DNA of 7,649 bases from Planctomycetia bacterium (GTDB lineage: Bacteria > Planctomycetota > Planctomycetia > Pirellulales > UBA1268): NCBI GenBank assembly GCA_010027105.1, contig RGVT01000120.1, positions 1-7,649 on the forward strand, given 5' to 3'. Each line of letters opens with the position of its first letter. Within the stretch, counting starts at the first letter, position 1. Shown piece by piece: positions 1-5,984 of the stretch. The position numbers were made by a program, and so were the translations under genes. Below the pieces are notes generated by a model. It saw only the letters and a list, made by a program, of their open reading frames with translations. It ran no database searches and was not told the origin of the DNA.

Positions 1-585
1 GGCGGCAAGGGGTCGGTCTGGGAGGGGGGTATCCGCGTGCCCTTCATCATCCGGGGGCCGGGCATCGCCCCGGGCTCCTGGTGCCACGTGCCGATCGTGG
101 GCTACGACCTGTTTCCGACATTCTGCGAATGGGCTGGTGTCCCGCGCACGGCGTGGCCGCGGTCGCTCGAGGGAGGGAGCATCGCGGCGCTCGTGGCCCG
201 CGGCGGAAACGGCGAAGTCTCGCGGCCGCGCGAGGAGCTCGTGTTTCACTTTCCGCACTACCAGACCGGCAACACACCCCACTCGGCCATCCGGCTCGGA
301 AACCTCAAACTCATCAAGACGTACGAGGATGACAGCGTGAAACTCTTCGATCTGGATGCCGACATGGGCGAACGCGACGACCTCGCGACAAAGCGGCCGG
401 CCGATGTGGCTCGCCTGCGGGCCCTGCTGGAAAAACATCTGGCCGACGTCCAAGCCCAGTTTCCGACGTCCAATCCGCGATTCGATCCGAATGCTCCGCC
501 TGTCGAGCAGCGTGGCGAGCGGGGTCGTGGTGGTGGTGGTGGTGGCATGAAGGGCAGCAAAAAACCGGCACGGAGGCCCGCATGA
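1..585 (+). CDS. Sulfatase (S1 family), C-terminal part, cut by window start
   Basis: This is the last 194 residues of a secreted formylglycine-dependent sulfatase; the frame is already open at base 1, so the signal peptide, the formylglycine site and the first metal ligands lie outside the window. It opens with GGKGSVWEGGIRVP, the conserved strand after the D-N metal motif of S1 sulfatases, with the lysine that contacts the sulfate group. Further on come HFPHYQTGNTPHSA, a KLI-YEDD segment and LFDLDADMGERDDLA, which is the usual C-terminal subdomain. The same blocks occur in the second sulfatase of the window, so the two are paralogues. The tail is low in complexity: NPRFDP, then RGRGGGGGGMKGSKK, with six glycines, five of them from a GGT run. 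The stop codon overlaps the start of the YHYH gene (ATGA), so they are probably co-translated. Family call is firm; the sulfated substrate is unknown. Confidence 0.93.
   Translation, partial: GGKGSVWEGGIRVPFIIRGPGIAPGSWCHVPIVGYDLFPTFCEWAGVPRTAWPRSLEGGSIAALVARGGNGEVSRPREELVFHFPHYQTGNTPHSAIRLGNLKLIKTYEDDSVKLFDLDADMGERDDLATKRPADVARLRALLEKHLADVQAQFPTSNPRFDPNAPPVEQRGERGRGGGGGGMKGSKKPARRPA
525..544 (+). repeat. GTG/GGT trinucleotide run coding for glycines
   Basis: About six tandem GTG/GGT units in the 3' end of the first sulfatase gene encode the glycine tract of its tail. Such a run can change length by slippage; because units are three bases, the frame would be kept. Confidence 0.7.
572..576 (+). 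promoter_or_regulatory. Ribosome binding site of the YHYH gene
   Basis: GGAGG lies 5 nt before the ATG at 582, inside the end of the sulfatase gene. It supports this start and the 4-base overlap of the two genes. Confidence 0.65.
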
Positions 586-1706
586 TTCGTGCCCGATCAA
601 AGCGCAGCGTTGCACTCGGCTCATGCGTGGCGGCCATGCTTGTCGCCGCGGAAGCCACGGCCCATCCGTGGCATCGTCATCGTGCGGGCGAGGTCGAGCC
701 ACGGGAAGCCCAAACGGAGCATGAGCCAGCCGTGGATCGGGAGCATGCCGACAAGCGGTTCATCCTGACCGCGGCCCAGCCGCAGCCAGCGGCCGGGCGA
801 TTCGATATCGCCGAGGCGTTCGCCCTGTTTGAGAAACTCAAACAGGGCGCGACCCGCCGCGATGACCGCTGGCTGTACGTCGAGTCGAACGGCATCCCGG
901 ACCATCCCTTGATGGTGGGCATCCGCAACTGGCAGCAGCAGGTGCCGCTGCCGCAGCCATACACGGGCGACAACGCCTGGCAGATTCCGCTCCGGCCGGT
1001 CCCGGCGAAGCAGCCAGCCTCCACGAAGAACCGATTTCTCCGCGGGGCGATCGCACTGGCCGTCAACGGGATCCCGATCTTCAATCCGCTCAACAACCGC
1101 GGCGAAGACGCGCTGGCGATCGGCGAACTCGACGACTACGGCGGCCACTGCGGCCGGGCGGACGACTACCACTACCACGTCGCCCCGCTGCATCTGGAAA
1201 AGGTGGTCGGCAAGGGGATGCCGATCGCCTACGCGCTCGACGGGTATCCCGTGTACGGCTCCACCGAGCCCGACGGCTCGCCGATGAAGCCGCTCGACGC
1301 CTGCGGTGGCCACGAGGACGACGCCGGCGGCTACCACTACCACGCGATCAAAAAGTATCCCTACCTCATCGGTGCATTCCGTGGAGAGGTGGTGGAACGC
1401 GACGGGCAGGTCGATCCGCAGCCCCGGGCCCAGCCGGTGCGGCCCGCGCAGCCGCCGCTCCGCGGCGCGACAATCGTGGGCTACGAGTCGCTCGCGCCCG
1501 ACACGCGGAAAGTCGTCTACGAAGTCGGGGGCCGGAAGGGATCCGTGGAATATACGGTCGCCGGCGACGGTTCGGCGCAGTTCACCTTCACAGACCCGTC
1601 GGGCCAGCAGACGACCGAGTCGTATACCCCGCGCCGCGGCGGGCGGCCCGGGCGACCGAGGCCTGACCCCGAGCGCAGGCCTCTGCCGCGTTCCCGAGGC
1701 GGTTAG
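582..1706 (+). CDS. Secreted YHYH-domain protein
   Basis: A 374-residue exported protein with a YHYH domain, a family named for its repeated motif and without an established biochemical role. A Sec signal is seen at residues 1-27 (basic MIRARSKR, hydrophobic core, cut near ATA-HPW). The mature N-terminus is histidine-rich (HPWHRHR). The domain core spans about residues 155-275: GAIALAVNGIPIFNP, GELDDYGGHCGRADD, the first YHYH at 196-199, PIAYALDGYPVYG, LDACGGH, and the second YHYH at 251-254, followed by YPYLIGAFRGEV. Histidine spacing and paired cysteines suggest metal binding, which is inference. A small C-terminal segment (about 295-355, GSVEYTVAGDGSAQFTF) may be a separate beta domain, and the tail is Arg/Pro-rich. 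It lies between two sulfatases in one transcription unit, so a role in sulfated-glycan use is plausible but unproven. Confidence 0.9.
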   Translation: MIRARSKRSVALGSCVAAMLVAAEATAHPWHRHRAGEVEPREAQTEHEPAVDREHADKRFILTAAQPQPAAGRFDIAEAFALFEKLKQGATRRDDRWLYVESNGIPDHPLMVGIRNWQQQVPLPQPYTGDNAWQIPLRPVPAKQPASTKNRFLRGAIALAVNGIPIFNPLNNRGEDALAIGELDDYGGHCGRADDYHYHVAPLHLEKVVGKGMPIAYALDGYPVYGSTEPDGSPMKPLDACGGHEDDAGGYHYHAIKKYPYLIGAFRGEVVERDGQVDPQPRAQPVRPAQPPLRGATIVGYESLAPDTRKVVYEVGGRKGSVEYTVAGDGSAQFTFTDPSGQQTTESYTPRRGGRPGRPRPDPERRPLPRSRGG

Positions 1707-1731
1707 CGTCGGAAACCGCCGAAAGAAGTTT

Positions 1732-1735
1732 GGAG
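1732..1735 (+). promoter_or_regulatory. Ribosome binding site deciding the GTG start of the second sulfatase
   Basis: GGAG is 5 nt before the GTG at 1741. It favours this GTG over the in-frame ATG at 1759, which would cut into the signal peptide, and over the open frame further upstream that runs through the YHYH gene. Confidence 0.6.
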
Positions 1736-1740
1736 CCGCC

Positions 1741-3165
1741 GTGAAGACAGCCCTACAGATGCTGGCGATGGCTGGCGCTTCGGCCCTCGTCATCGGGCCA
1801 TGCCTCGCCGCGGAGGGCCGGCCTCCGAACTTCATCGTCATCCTCATGGACGACATGGGCTGGCGCGACGTCGGCTTCACGGGCAACACGTTCGTGGAGA
1901 CGCCGCACCTCGACAGGCTGGCGAAGGACGGCATCGTGTTCACGCAGTCGTATGCAAGCGCGCCGAATTGCGCCCCGACGCGGGCCTGCCTGATGTCGGG
2001 GCAATACACGCCGCGGCACGGCATCTACACCGTCGTCGATCCGCGGCAGCCGCCCGGGGCTCCCTGGCAAAAGTTGCTCGCCGCCGAGAGCCGCTCGGAC
2101 CTCGCCACGGAGGTCGTCACGATTCCCGAAGCGCTCGAGCCCCGCGGCTACGCCTCTGCCTTCTTCGGCATGTGGAACCTCGGCCGGGGGCGGTCGGGCC
2201 CCTGCACCCCCGGCGGGCAGGGCTTCGACACGGTCGTGTTCCCCGAGAACCTCGGCTTCGGCAAGGACGCCTACTTCGACGATCAAGGCAACTACTTGAG
2301 CGACCGCCTGGCCGACGCCGTGCTCGAGTTCGTCGAGTGCAACCGGGAGCGGCCGTTCTTCGTCTATCTGGCCGACCACGCCGTGCACGCCCCGCTCGAT
2401 CCGAAGCGGGATCTGCTCGCCAAGTACGGAAAGAAGAAACAGTCGCGTGGCGACGGCTCCGACGATCCAGACTACGCGGCCACCGTCGAGGCGGTCGATC
2501 AGAGCGTGGGTCGGATCATGGCGACGCTCGACAAGCTCGGCCTCGCCGACGACACCGTCGTGATCTTCACGAGCGACAACGGCGGCACGCGGCAGTACAC
2601 GGCCCCGCTCAAGGGAAGCAAGGGGGAACTCTACGAGGGGGGCATCCGCGTGCCGCTCGTGGTGGCCTGGCCGAAGATCAAGCGGCCCGGCACCACGAGC
2701 GACATGCCGGTGGCGAGCATCGACCTCTATCCCACGCTGCTCGACCTGGCGGGCGCACCGGCACCAGCCGGGCAAACGCTCGACGGCGTGAGCTGGGCTC
2801 CCGTGCTCCGCGGCGATCCGCCACCCACACGGCAGCGGTTGTTCTGGCACTTTCCCTGCTACGTGGGCAAAGCCACGCCATCGAGCGCCGTCCGCGAGGG
2901 CGACTTCAAACTCGTGGAGTTCTTCGAGGACGGCGGGCGGGCCGAACTCTACGACCTGCGGCGCGATCCGGAAGAGCGACAAAACCTCGCGGCCGCCGAG
3001 CCGGCACGCACGCAGGCGCTTACGACCGCCCTCCACGCCTGGCAGCGGGAGACTCGGGCCGCGGTGCCCGACCGTGAGAATCCCGCCTACGATCCCGCCG
3101 CCCGCCGCGACATGAAAGGCCGAGGCGGCCAGAAACGCGAGGGGCGAGGGGGCGACAGGCGATGA
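1741..3165 (+). CDS. Secreted sulfatase (formylglycine type, S1 family)
   Basis: A complete sulfatase of 474 residues that should hydrolyse sulfate esters, probably on a glycan, outside the cytoplasm. A GTG start is chosen because it gives a Sec signal (about 1-24, ending GPCLAA) and a Shine-Dalgarno site. The N-terminal metal pair is D37-D38 in ILMDDMGW. The formylglycine site is C77-A-P-T-R81 followed by ACLMSGQYTPRHG; threonine replaces the usual Ser/Ala at the fourth place, and Cys means maturation by a formylglycine-generating enzyme. Active-site histidines are H213 and H216 (DHAVHAP), the second metal pair is D279-N280 in FTSDNGG, and lysines K291/K294 are in LKGSKGELYEGG. The C-terminal subdomain holds HFPCY, LYDLRRDPEERQNLA and NPAYDP, with a basic Gly/Arg tail. 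All key residues are present, so it is probably active. It is 34 nt after the YHYH gene. Confidence 0.95.
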   Translation: MKTALQMLAMAGASALVIGPCLAAEGRPPNFIVILMDDMGWRDVGFTGNTFVETPHLDRLAKDGIVFTQSYASAPNCAPTRACLMSGQYTPRHGIYTVVDPRQPPGAPWQKLLAAESRSDLATEVVTIPEALEPRGYASAFFGMWNLGRGRSGPCTPGGQGFDTVVFPENLGFGKDAYFDDQGNYLSDRLADAVLEFVECNRERPFFVYLADHAVHAPLDPKRDLLAKYGKKKQSRGDGSDDPDYAATVEAVDQSVGRIMATLDKLGLADDTVVIFTSDNGGTRQYTAPLKGSKGELYEGGIRVPLVVAWPKIKRPGTTSDMPVASIDLYPTLLDLAGAPAPAGQTLDGVSWAPVLRGDPPPTRQRLFWHFPCYVGKATPSSAVREGDFKLVEFFEDGGRAELYDLRRDPEERQNLAAAEPARTQALTTALHAWQRETRAAVPDRENPAYDPAARRDMKGRGGQKREGRGGDRR

Positions 3166-3190
3166 CCGGCTATAACAGCCGCCCATCACC

Positions 3191-3646
3191 ATGATCCTCG
3201 ACTCGCTTCCCCGTTCGCATCGCTATGCAACGCTGCACCCGCGCTTTGCGGATGCCTTCGCGTTTCTCGGCCGGATGCCGGCCGACATCGCGGTGGGCCG
3301 GCACGAGATCGCCGGCGACGCCCTGTTCGCCCTCGTGCAGCGCTACGAGACGCGGCCCGTCGACGGGATGCAACTCGAGGCCCATCGCCGTTACATCGAC
3401 ATCCAATATCTGGTGGCGGGGAGCGAGGTGATCCGCTGGGCCCCGCTGCCAGGGCTCGATCACGCGACGCGGCCATACGACGCGGAGAAGGACTACGCCC
3501 TGTTCGCGCTTCCGCCGGCCGCGACTCCGCTCCGCATCCAGGCGGGAGAGTTCATGATCTTCTTCCCCGACGACGCCCACGCGCCCTGCGGCTGCCTCGA
3601 CCTTCCGGCCGAGGTGGTCAAGGTCGTGGTCAAGGTCGAGATCTAG
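3191..3646 (+). CDS. YhcH/YjgK/YiaL (DUF386) family sugar-handling protein
   Basis: A 151-residue cytoplasmic protein without signal peptide, the normal size for the YhcH/YjgK/YiaL family (also EbgC). Members are single-domain cupin-like beta proteins linked to sugar catabolism; E. coli YhcH (NanQ) is reported to speed anomer exchange of sialic acid. Family motifs seen here are E63-x-H65-R-x-Y-I-D70-I-Q72, the GSEVIRW strand, a YDAEKDYALF segment, GEFMIFFPDDAH130AP, and the closing VVKVVVKVEI with K144/K148. The Glu/His/Asp/His set matches the presumed metal/active site. No strong Shine-Dalgarno is seen before the ATG, only 25 nt after the sulfatase stop, so translation may be coupled. As last gene of the sulfatase unit it may condition the sugar released after desulfation; the actual sugar is unknown. 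Confidence 0.9.
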   Translation: MILDSLPRSHRYATLHPRFADAFAFLGRMPADIAVGRHEIAGDALFALVQRYETRPVDGMQLEAHRRYIDIQYLVAGSEVIRWAPLPGLDHATRPYDAEKDYALFALPPAATPLRIQAGEFMIFFPDDAHAPCGCLDLPAEVVKVVVKVEI

Positions 3647-3649
3647 GGC

Positions 3650-5113
3650 CTACGCCCGGGGCAGCTCGAAGCCCTTGCGGTATTCCCGCGTGAAGAGCGC
3701 GTTGGCCTCGGGGTCGGCCGACTTTTCCGTGGCCGGGTCGATCGAGAGTTCGCGGCCGAGCAAGAGCGGCGTGTCGGCCAGGTCGACGCCGTTGTCCTTG
3801 ATGTGTTCCTCGAAGGCGGCGAACGTCTCCGCCACGTGCGGCTCGTCGGCCGCGAGCGTCGGCCGCGTGCCGAGCGGGGCCTCCTTCCCCAGCGACCACG
3901 ACACATTGCCGAGGTGGGCGAGCGCGCTCGAAAGGTGGCCCTCCTCGATGTCGAGGTGGAGGTGGGAGCGGTCGCGGCTGCGCACGGCCTCGAGAAAGTT
4001 GTCGTAGTGCAGCTGGTCGGTGCCGCCGGACCACTTGCCGAGTTGCTTGCCGTCGTAGTCGAAGGCCACGCCGCTGTTGTAGTTGGGCGCGACGACGTAG
4101 CCCTCGGTGCCCCACCAGATGTCGGCCACGGCCACCGGCCCCGCCTGCCGGGCGATCGTGGGCGGGGTCTTGATCTCCAGGCCGCGCACCTCGGAGATGA
4201 CGATCGCGTCGTCCCACTGGAAGAGCGAGAGCTGGCTGTTGGCCGTGTCGCCGTTGTCGTGGTAGCCGAGCCGGCCCCCGAGGCTCACGACCCGCTTCGG
4301 CAGCGTGTTCTTGCCGAGGCCCCAGCGGGCCTTGTCGAGTTCGTGGGGATTCTGGTTTCCGAGATCGCCGTTGCCGGTGAGGCGGTTCCAGTGCCAGTCG
4401 TAGTGGAGCTTTCTGCGGTGGGGCACGACGGCCGGGGCGGGCCCGGCCCAGAGGTCGAAGTCGATGCCGGGCGGCAGCGGGGCGGGCGTATCCACGAGAC
4501 CGATGCTCGGCCGGCGCTTGTAGCACAGGGCGTGGGCCACCTTGACGGCGCCGATCGTGCCCGCGTGGATGAACTCGATCGCCTGCCGCATGCCGGTGTT
4601 GCTGCGGCTCTGTACGCCCATCTGGCAGATCCGGCCGAGTTTTCGCGCCCAGTCGGTCGTGATCCTGCCTTCCTCGAGCGTGAAGCTGCAGGGCTTTTCG
4701 AGATACACGTCCTTGCCGGCCTGCATCGCCCACACGGCCATCAGCGCGTGCCAGTGGTTCGGCGACGCGATCGAGACCGCATCGATCGATTTGTCCTCGA
4801 GCAGCCTACGAAAATCCTGTTCGAACCGCGGCGTGCGCCGGATGTCGCGGAACTTGTTGAGCGCCCGCTCCTCGACGCCCGGGTCGCAGTCGCACCAGGC
4901 CGCGAGGTCCGCCCCGGGGTTATGCAGCCAGCCCTGGATATGATCCAGCCCCCGGTTATTGAAGCCCACGACCGCGACGCGAATCTTGTCGTTCGGGCCG
5001 ACTGTCGGCTTCGCGGCGGCGACGGATTCGCCGGCACCGGCGCGGTCCGCCGCGAGTGCGGCGCCGGCCATCGCGAGAGCCTGTTCAACGAACGTGCGGC
5101 GGGAGAGCGGCAT
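3650..5113 (-). CDS. Tat-exported Gfo/Idh/MocA family oxidoreductase
   Basis: A 487-residue NAD(P)-dependent oxidoreductase of the Gfo/Idh/MocA type, which act on sugars, inositols or their derivatives. The start at 5113 is chosen because it gives a twin-arginine signal (SRRTFVEQALAMAGAAL, residues 4-20) and has GGAG 8 nt upstream; the frame is open further upstream but that stretch does not look like protein. The Rossmann part begins KIRVAVVGFNNRG (43-55), then WCDCD, SIASPNHWHA (114-123) and the hallmark E139-K140-P141 in DVYLEKPCS. The C-terminal catalytic half includes LHYDWHWNRLTGNGDLGNQNPHELD and DIWWGTEGYVV. The dinucleotide loop reads GFNNRG, lacking the middle glycine of GxGxxG. Tat export implies folding with bound cofactor before transport, common among planctomycete members. 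It converges on the YhcH gene. Substrate unknown. Confidence 0.93.
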   Translation of the reverse strand: MPLSRRTFVEQALAMAGAALAADRAGAGESVAAAKPTVGPNDKIRVAVVGFNNRGLDHIQGWLHNPGADLAAWCDCDPGVEERALNKFRDIRRTPRFEQDFRRLLEDKSIDAVSIASPNHWHALMAVWAMQAGKDVYLEKPCSFTLEEGRITTDWARKLGRICQMGVQSRSNTGMRQAIEFIHAGTIGAVKVAHALCYKRRPSIGLVDTPAPLPPGIDFDLWAGPAPAVVPHRRKLHYDWHWNRLTGNGDLGNQNPHELDKARWGLGKNTLPKRVVSLGGRLGYHDNGDTANSQLSLFQWDDAIVISEVRGLEIKTPPTIARQAGPVAVADIWWGTEGYVVAPNYNSGVAFDYDGKQLGKWSGGTDQLHYDNFLEAVRSRDRSHLHLDIEEGHLSSALAHLGNVSWSLGKEAPLGTRPTLAADEPHVAETFAAFEEHIKDNGVDLADTPLLLGRELSIDPATEKSADPEANALFTREYRKGFELPRA

Positions 5114-5121
5114 ACGTAGAT

Positions 5122-5125
5122 CTCC
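5122..5125 (-). promoter_or_regulatory. Ribosome binding site of the oxidoreductase
   Basis: On the minus strand GGAG is 8 nt before the ATG at 5113. It supports the Tat-signal start over the longer open frame. Confidence 0.6.
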
Positions 5126-5140
5126 ACGGAGCTTGCCGAC

Positions 5141-5149
5141 AGCATAGCA
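5141..5149 (-). promoter_or_regulatory. Extended -10-like site before the oxidoreductase
   Basis: The minus strand reads TGCTATGCT here, a TGn + TATGCT extended -10 form, 27 nt before the ATG. No well-spaced -35 was found (a TCGACA lies 21 nt upstream, too far), which extended -10 promoters can tolerate. This is a pattern match only. Confidence 0.35.
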
Positions 5150-5249
5150 CGGCGATGGATTTGGTCCTGTCGATGCCCGATCCTGGCCGCCGTAGGCGGC
5201 GGCCGTGGGGGTGCGGGCGAGGTCGGCTTCGAGCGGCCGATGCGGCCGG

Positions 5250-5368
5250 GCCGAACGCCATGTCGGCGTCCTTGGCGTCGGCGAGGATGAACTCACGGCA
5301 GCGGGGGTCGGCCGCGATCCGCGCGAGCTTGAGATCGAGGGTTTTTTGCTGGGGTTTATGGGCGCCAT
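5250..5368 (-). pseudogene. Frameshifted N-terminal gene fragment (ADAKDADMAFG)
   Basis: On the minus strand, an ATG at 5368 gives MAPINPSKK and then the frame is lost at a run of six A (5342-5347, T on the plus strand). If the run had seven A, translation would continue KTLDLKLARIAADP then CREFILADAKDADMAFG, a well-formed N-terminus. After MAFG (about 5250) the sequence becomes Pro/Arg-rich and no longer protein-like, so only about 40 residues survive. The ADAKDADMAFG block reminds me of the start of an aldolase-like family in planctomycetes, from memory only and not checked. AAGGAG is just 1 nt before the ATG, too close for a good ribosome site. It lies directly upstream of the oxidoreductase on the same strand, so it may be the remnant of a former neighbour. 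Confidence 0.4.
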
Positions 5369-5456
5369 GCTCCTTGCATTTTTGAGATTGGTCGTCCCTC
5401 GATTTTTGGCACGCCCTGTGCACTCATTCATTGCGGTGCCGGGCGTACCTCCAGTC

Positions 5457-5469
5457 CTGGGAAGCCCAG
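5457..5469. repeat. Small hairpin CTGGG-AAG-CCCAG
   Basis: A perfect 5-bp stem with a 3-nt loop, in the style of the REP-like hairpins further right. It stands 35 nt from the inverted tag, as hairpin and tag do in the other two modules. Confidence 0.35.
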
Positions 5470-5504
5470 ATGCCACTTTGCGCGGCGATGCACGAGGCCA
5501 AGGC

Positions 5505-5525
5505 GGCAATCGTGTTCGGCACGGC
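5505..5525 (-). repeat. Inverted copy of the GCCGTGCCGAACACGATTGCC tag
   Basis: The 21 bases here are the exact reverse complement of 5946-5966, and 20 of them match 6102-6121. It is the left, inverted member of a three-copy set around the transposase scrap. Confidence 0.85.
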
Positions 5526-5566
5526 ATGTGCGCCTCGCACTGCAGCGAGATGTCAAGATAGGCAAC

Positions 5567-5595
5567 TTGCGCGAACGGATTTTTGCCGCTATCGT
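5567..5595 (+). promoter_or_regulatory. Promoter-like pair before the transposase scrap
   Basis: TTGCGC at 5567-5572 and TATCGT at 5590-5595 are separated by 17 nt, and the ATG follows 7 nt later. Spacing is ideal but both boxes deviate from consensus. It may be the remnant of the promoter of the former insertion sequence. Confidence 0.25.
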
Positions 5596-5602
5596 GCGGC
5601 CC

Positions 5603-5701
5603 ATGCCTGAGCGAACGCAACGCAAGATCCGTGCCGAGGATGTGCAGGGCGTGAAGTACCTACGCAAGCTCCGCCCGCTGCTTTCCGGGCTTCGCCGCTG
5701 C
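5603..5701 (+). pseudogene. Transposase N-terminal remnant (IS4-like DDE type, tentative)
   Basis: From the ATG at 5603 the frame reads MPERTQRKIRAEDVQGVKY then LRKLRPLLSGLRRC, resembling the start of DDE transposases common in planctomycetes, which open with a charged IR.EDV.G.KY..KL.PLL pattern. This resemblance is from memory. After about 33 residues the frame turns into repeat sequence (5740 onward) and stops at 5857, so the DDE domain is wholly missing. It is most simply a truncated insertion-sequence relic. A short unrelated ORF is possible. Confidence 0.4.
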
Positions 5702-5748
5702 GCGGTCGGCGGCCCATGCGCTCTGCTCACGCAAGAGGACGGAGGCGA

Positions 5749-5861
5749 GGGGTTACCCCTGCCGTTGAGACGGCGTTTGCGACCAGCGCAGCCAGGATGG
5801 CGCAGCGCCAGAGCCTGGAGGGCGGAGGCGAACGTCCGGCGAGACGGTACGGGGTAACCCC
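5749..5861. repeat. GGGGTTACCCC / GGGGTAACCCC inverted pair and the piece between
   Basis: An 11-mer at 5749-5759 is the exact reverse complement of 5851-5861, and a one-base variant (GGGGCTACCCC) lies at 6003-6013. Each is itself a small 4-bp hairpin. The ~90 bp between do not look like a gene in any frame and seem to belong to the same dispersed repeat family as the copies to the right. Confidence 0.5.
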
Positions 5862-5966
5862 GAGCCGGCGCGGGCGCGTTGAGGCATGACAGGCTGAAGC
5901 CTGTCCTACAACAAGAAAGACACATGCTCCCCGGGAAGGGCAATCGCCGTGCCGAACACGATTGCC
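5833..5966 (+). repeat. REP-like repeat module, copy 1
   Basis: Shares its order of blocks with copy 2: CGTCCGGCGAGA, the GGGG-TAA-CCCC hairpin, CGAGCCGG, the 18-nt palindrome GACAGGCTGAAGCCTGTC (5888-5905, 7-bp stem with TGAA loop), CCTAC, then the tag ending at 5966. The tag is framed by GGCAATCG and CGATTGCC (5939-5946 and 5959-5966), an 8-bp stem with 12-nt loop. The middle hairpin of copy 2 is degraded here (CAAGAAAGACACATGC). Confidence 0.8.
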
Positions 5967-5984
5967 ACGGATGGGCGCAGTGAG

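Noticed and set aside
1306..1740. Longer N-terminus for the second sulfatase
   Set aside because: It overlaps the YHYH gene out of frame and has Arg/Ser/Thr-rich nonsense sequence; the GTG at 1741 with signal peptide and GGAG explains the gene.
621..2024. 467-residue minus-strand open frame opposite the YHYH and sulfatase genes
   Set aside because: It is the antisense of well-recognised genes in high-GC DNA, rich in Arg/Val/Ala, with no motif or ribosome site.
1753..3192. 479-residue minus-strand open frame opposite the second sulfatase
   Set aside because: Codon-aligned antisense shadow; the sulfatase on the plus strand has every catalytic motif.
3600..3641. Tandem GTGGTCAAG repeat at the end of the DUF386 gene
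   Set aside because: It encodes the conserved VVKVVVKVE closing strand of the family, so it is ordinary coding sequence.
3803..5119. 438-residue plus-strand open frame opposite the oxidoreductase
   Set aside because: Antisense shadow with repeated V/A/R/G composition; the minus-strand gene has Tat, Rossmann and EKP motifs.
5114..5620. 169-residue N-terminal extension of the oxidoreductase
   Set aside because: It would bury the twin-arginine signal, reads as low-quality sequence and crosses the frameshifted fragment and repeat DNA.
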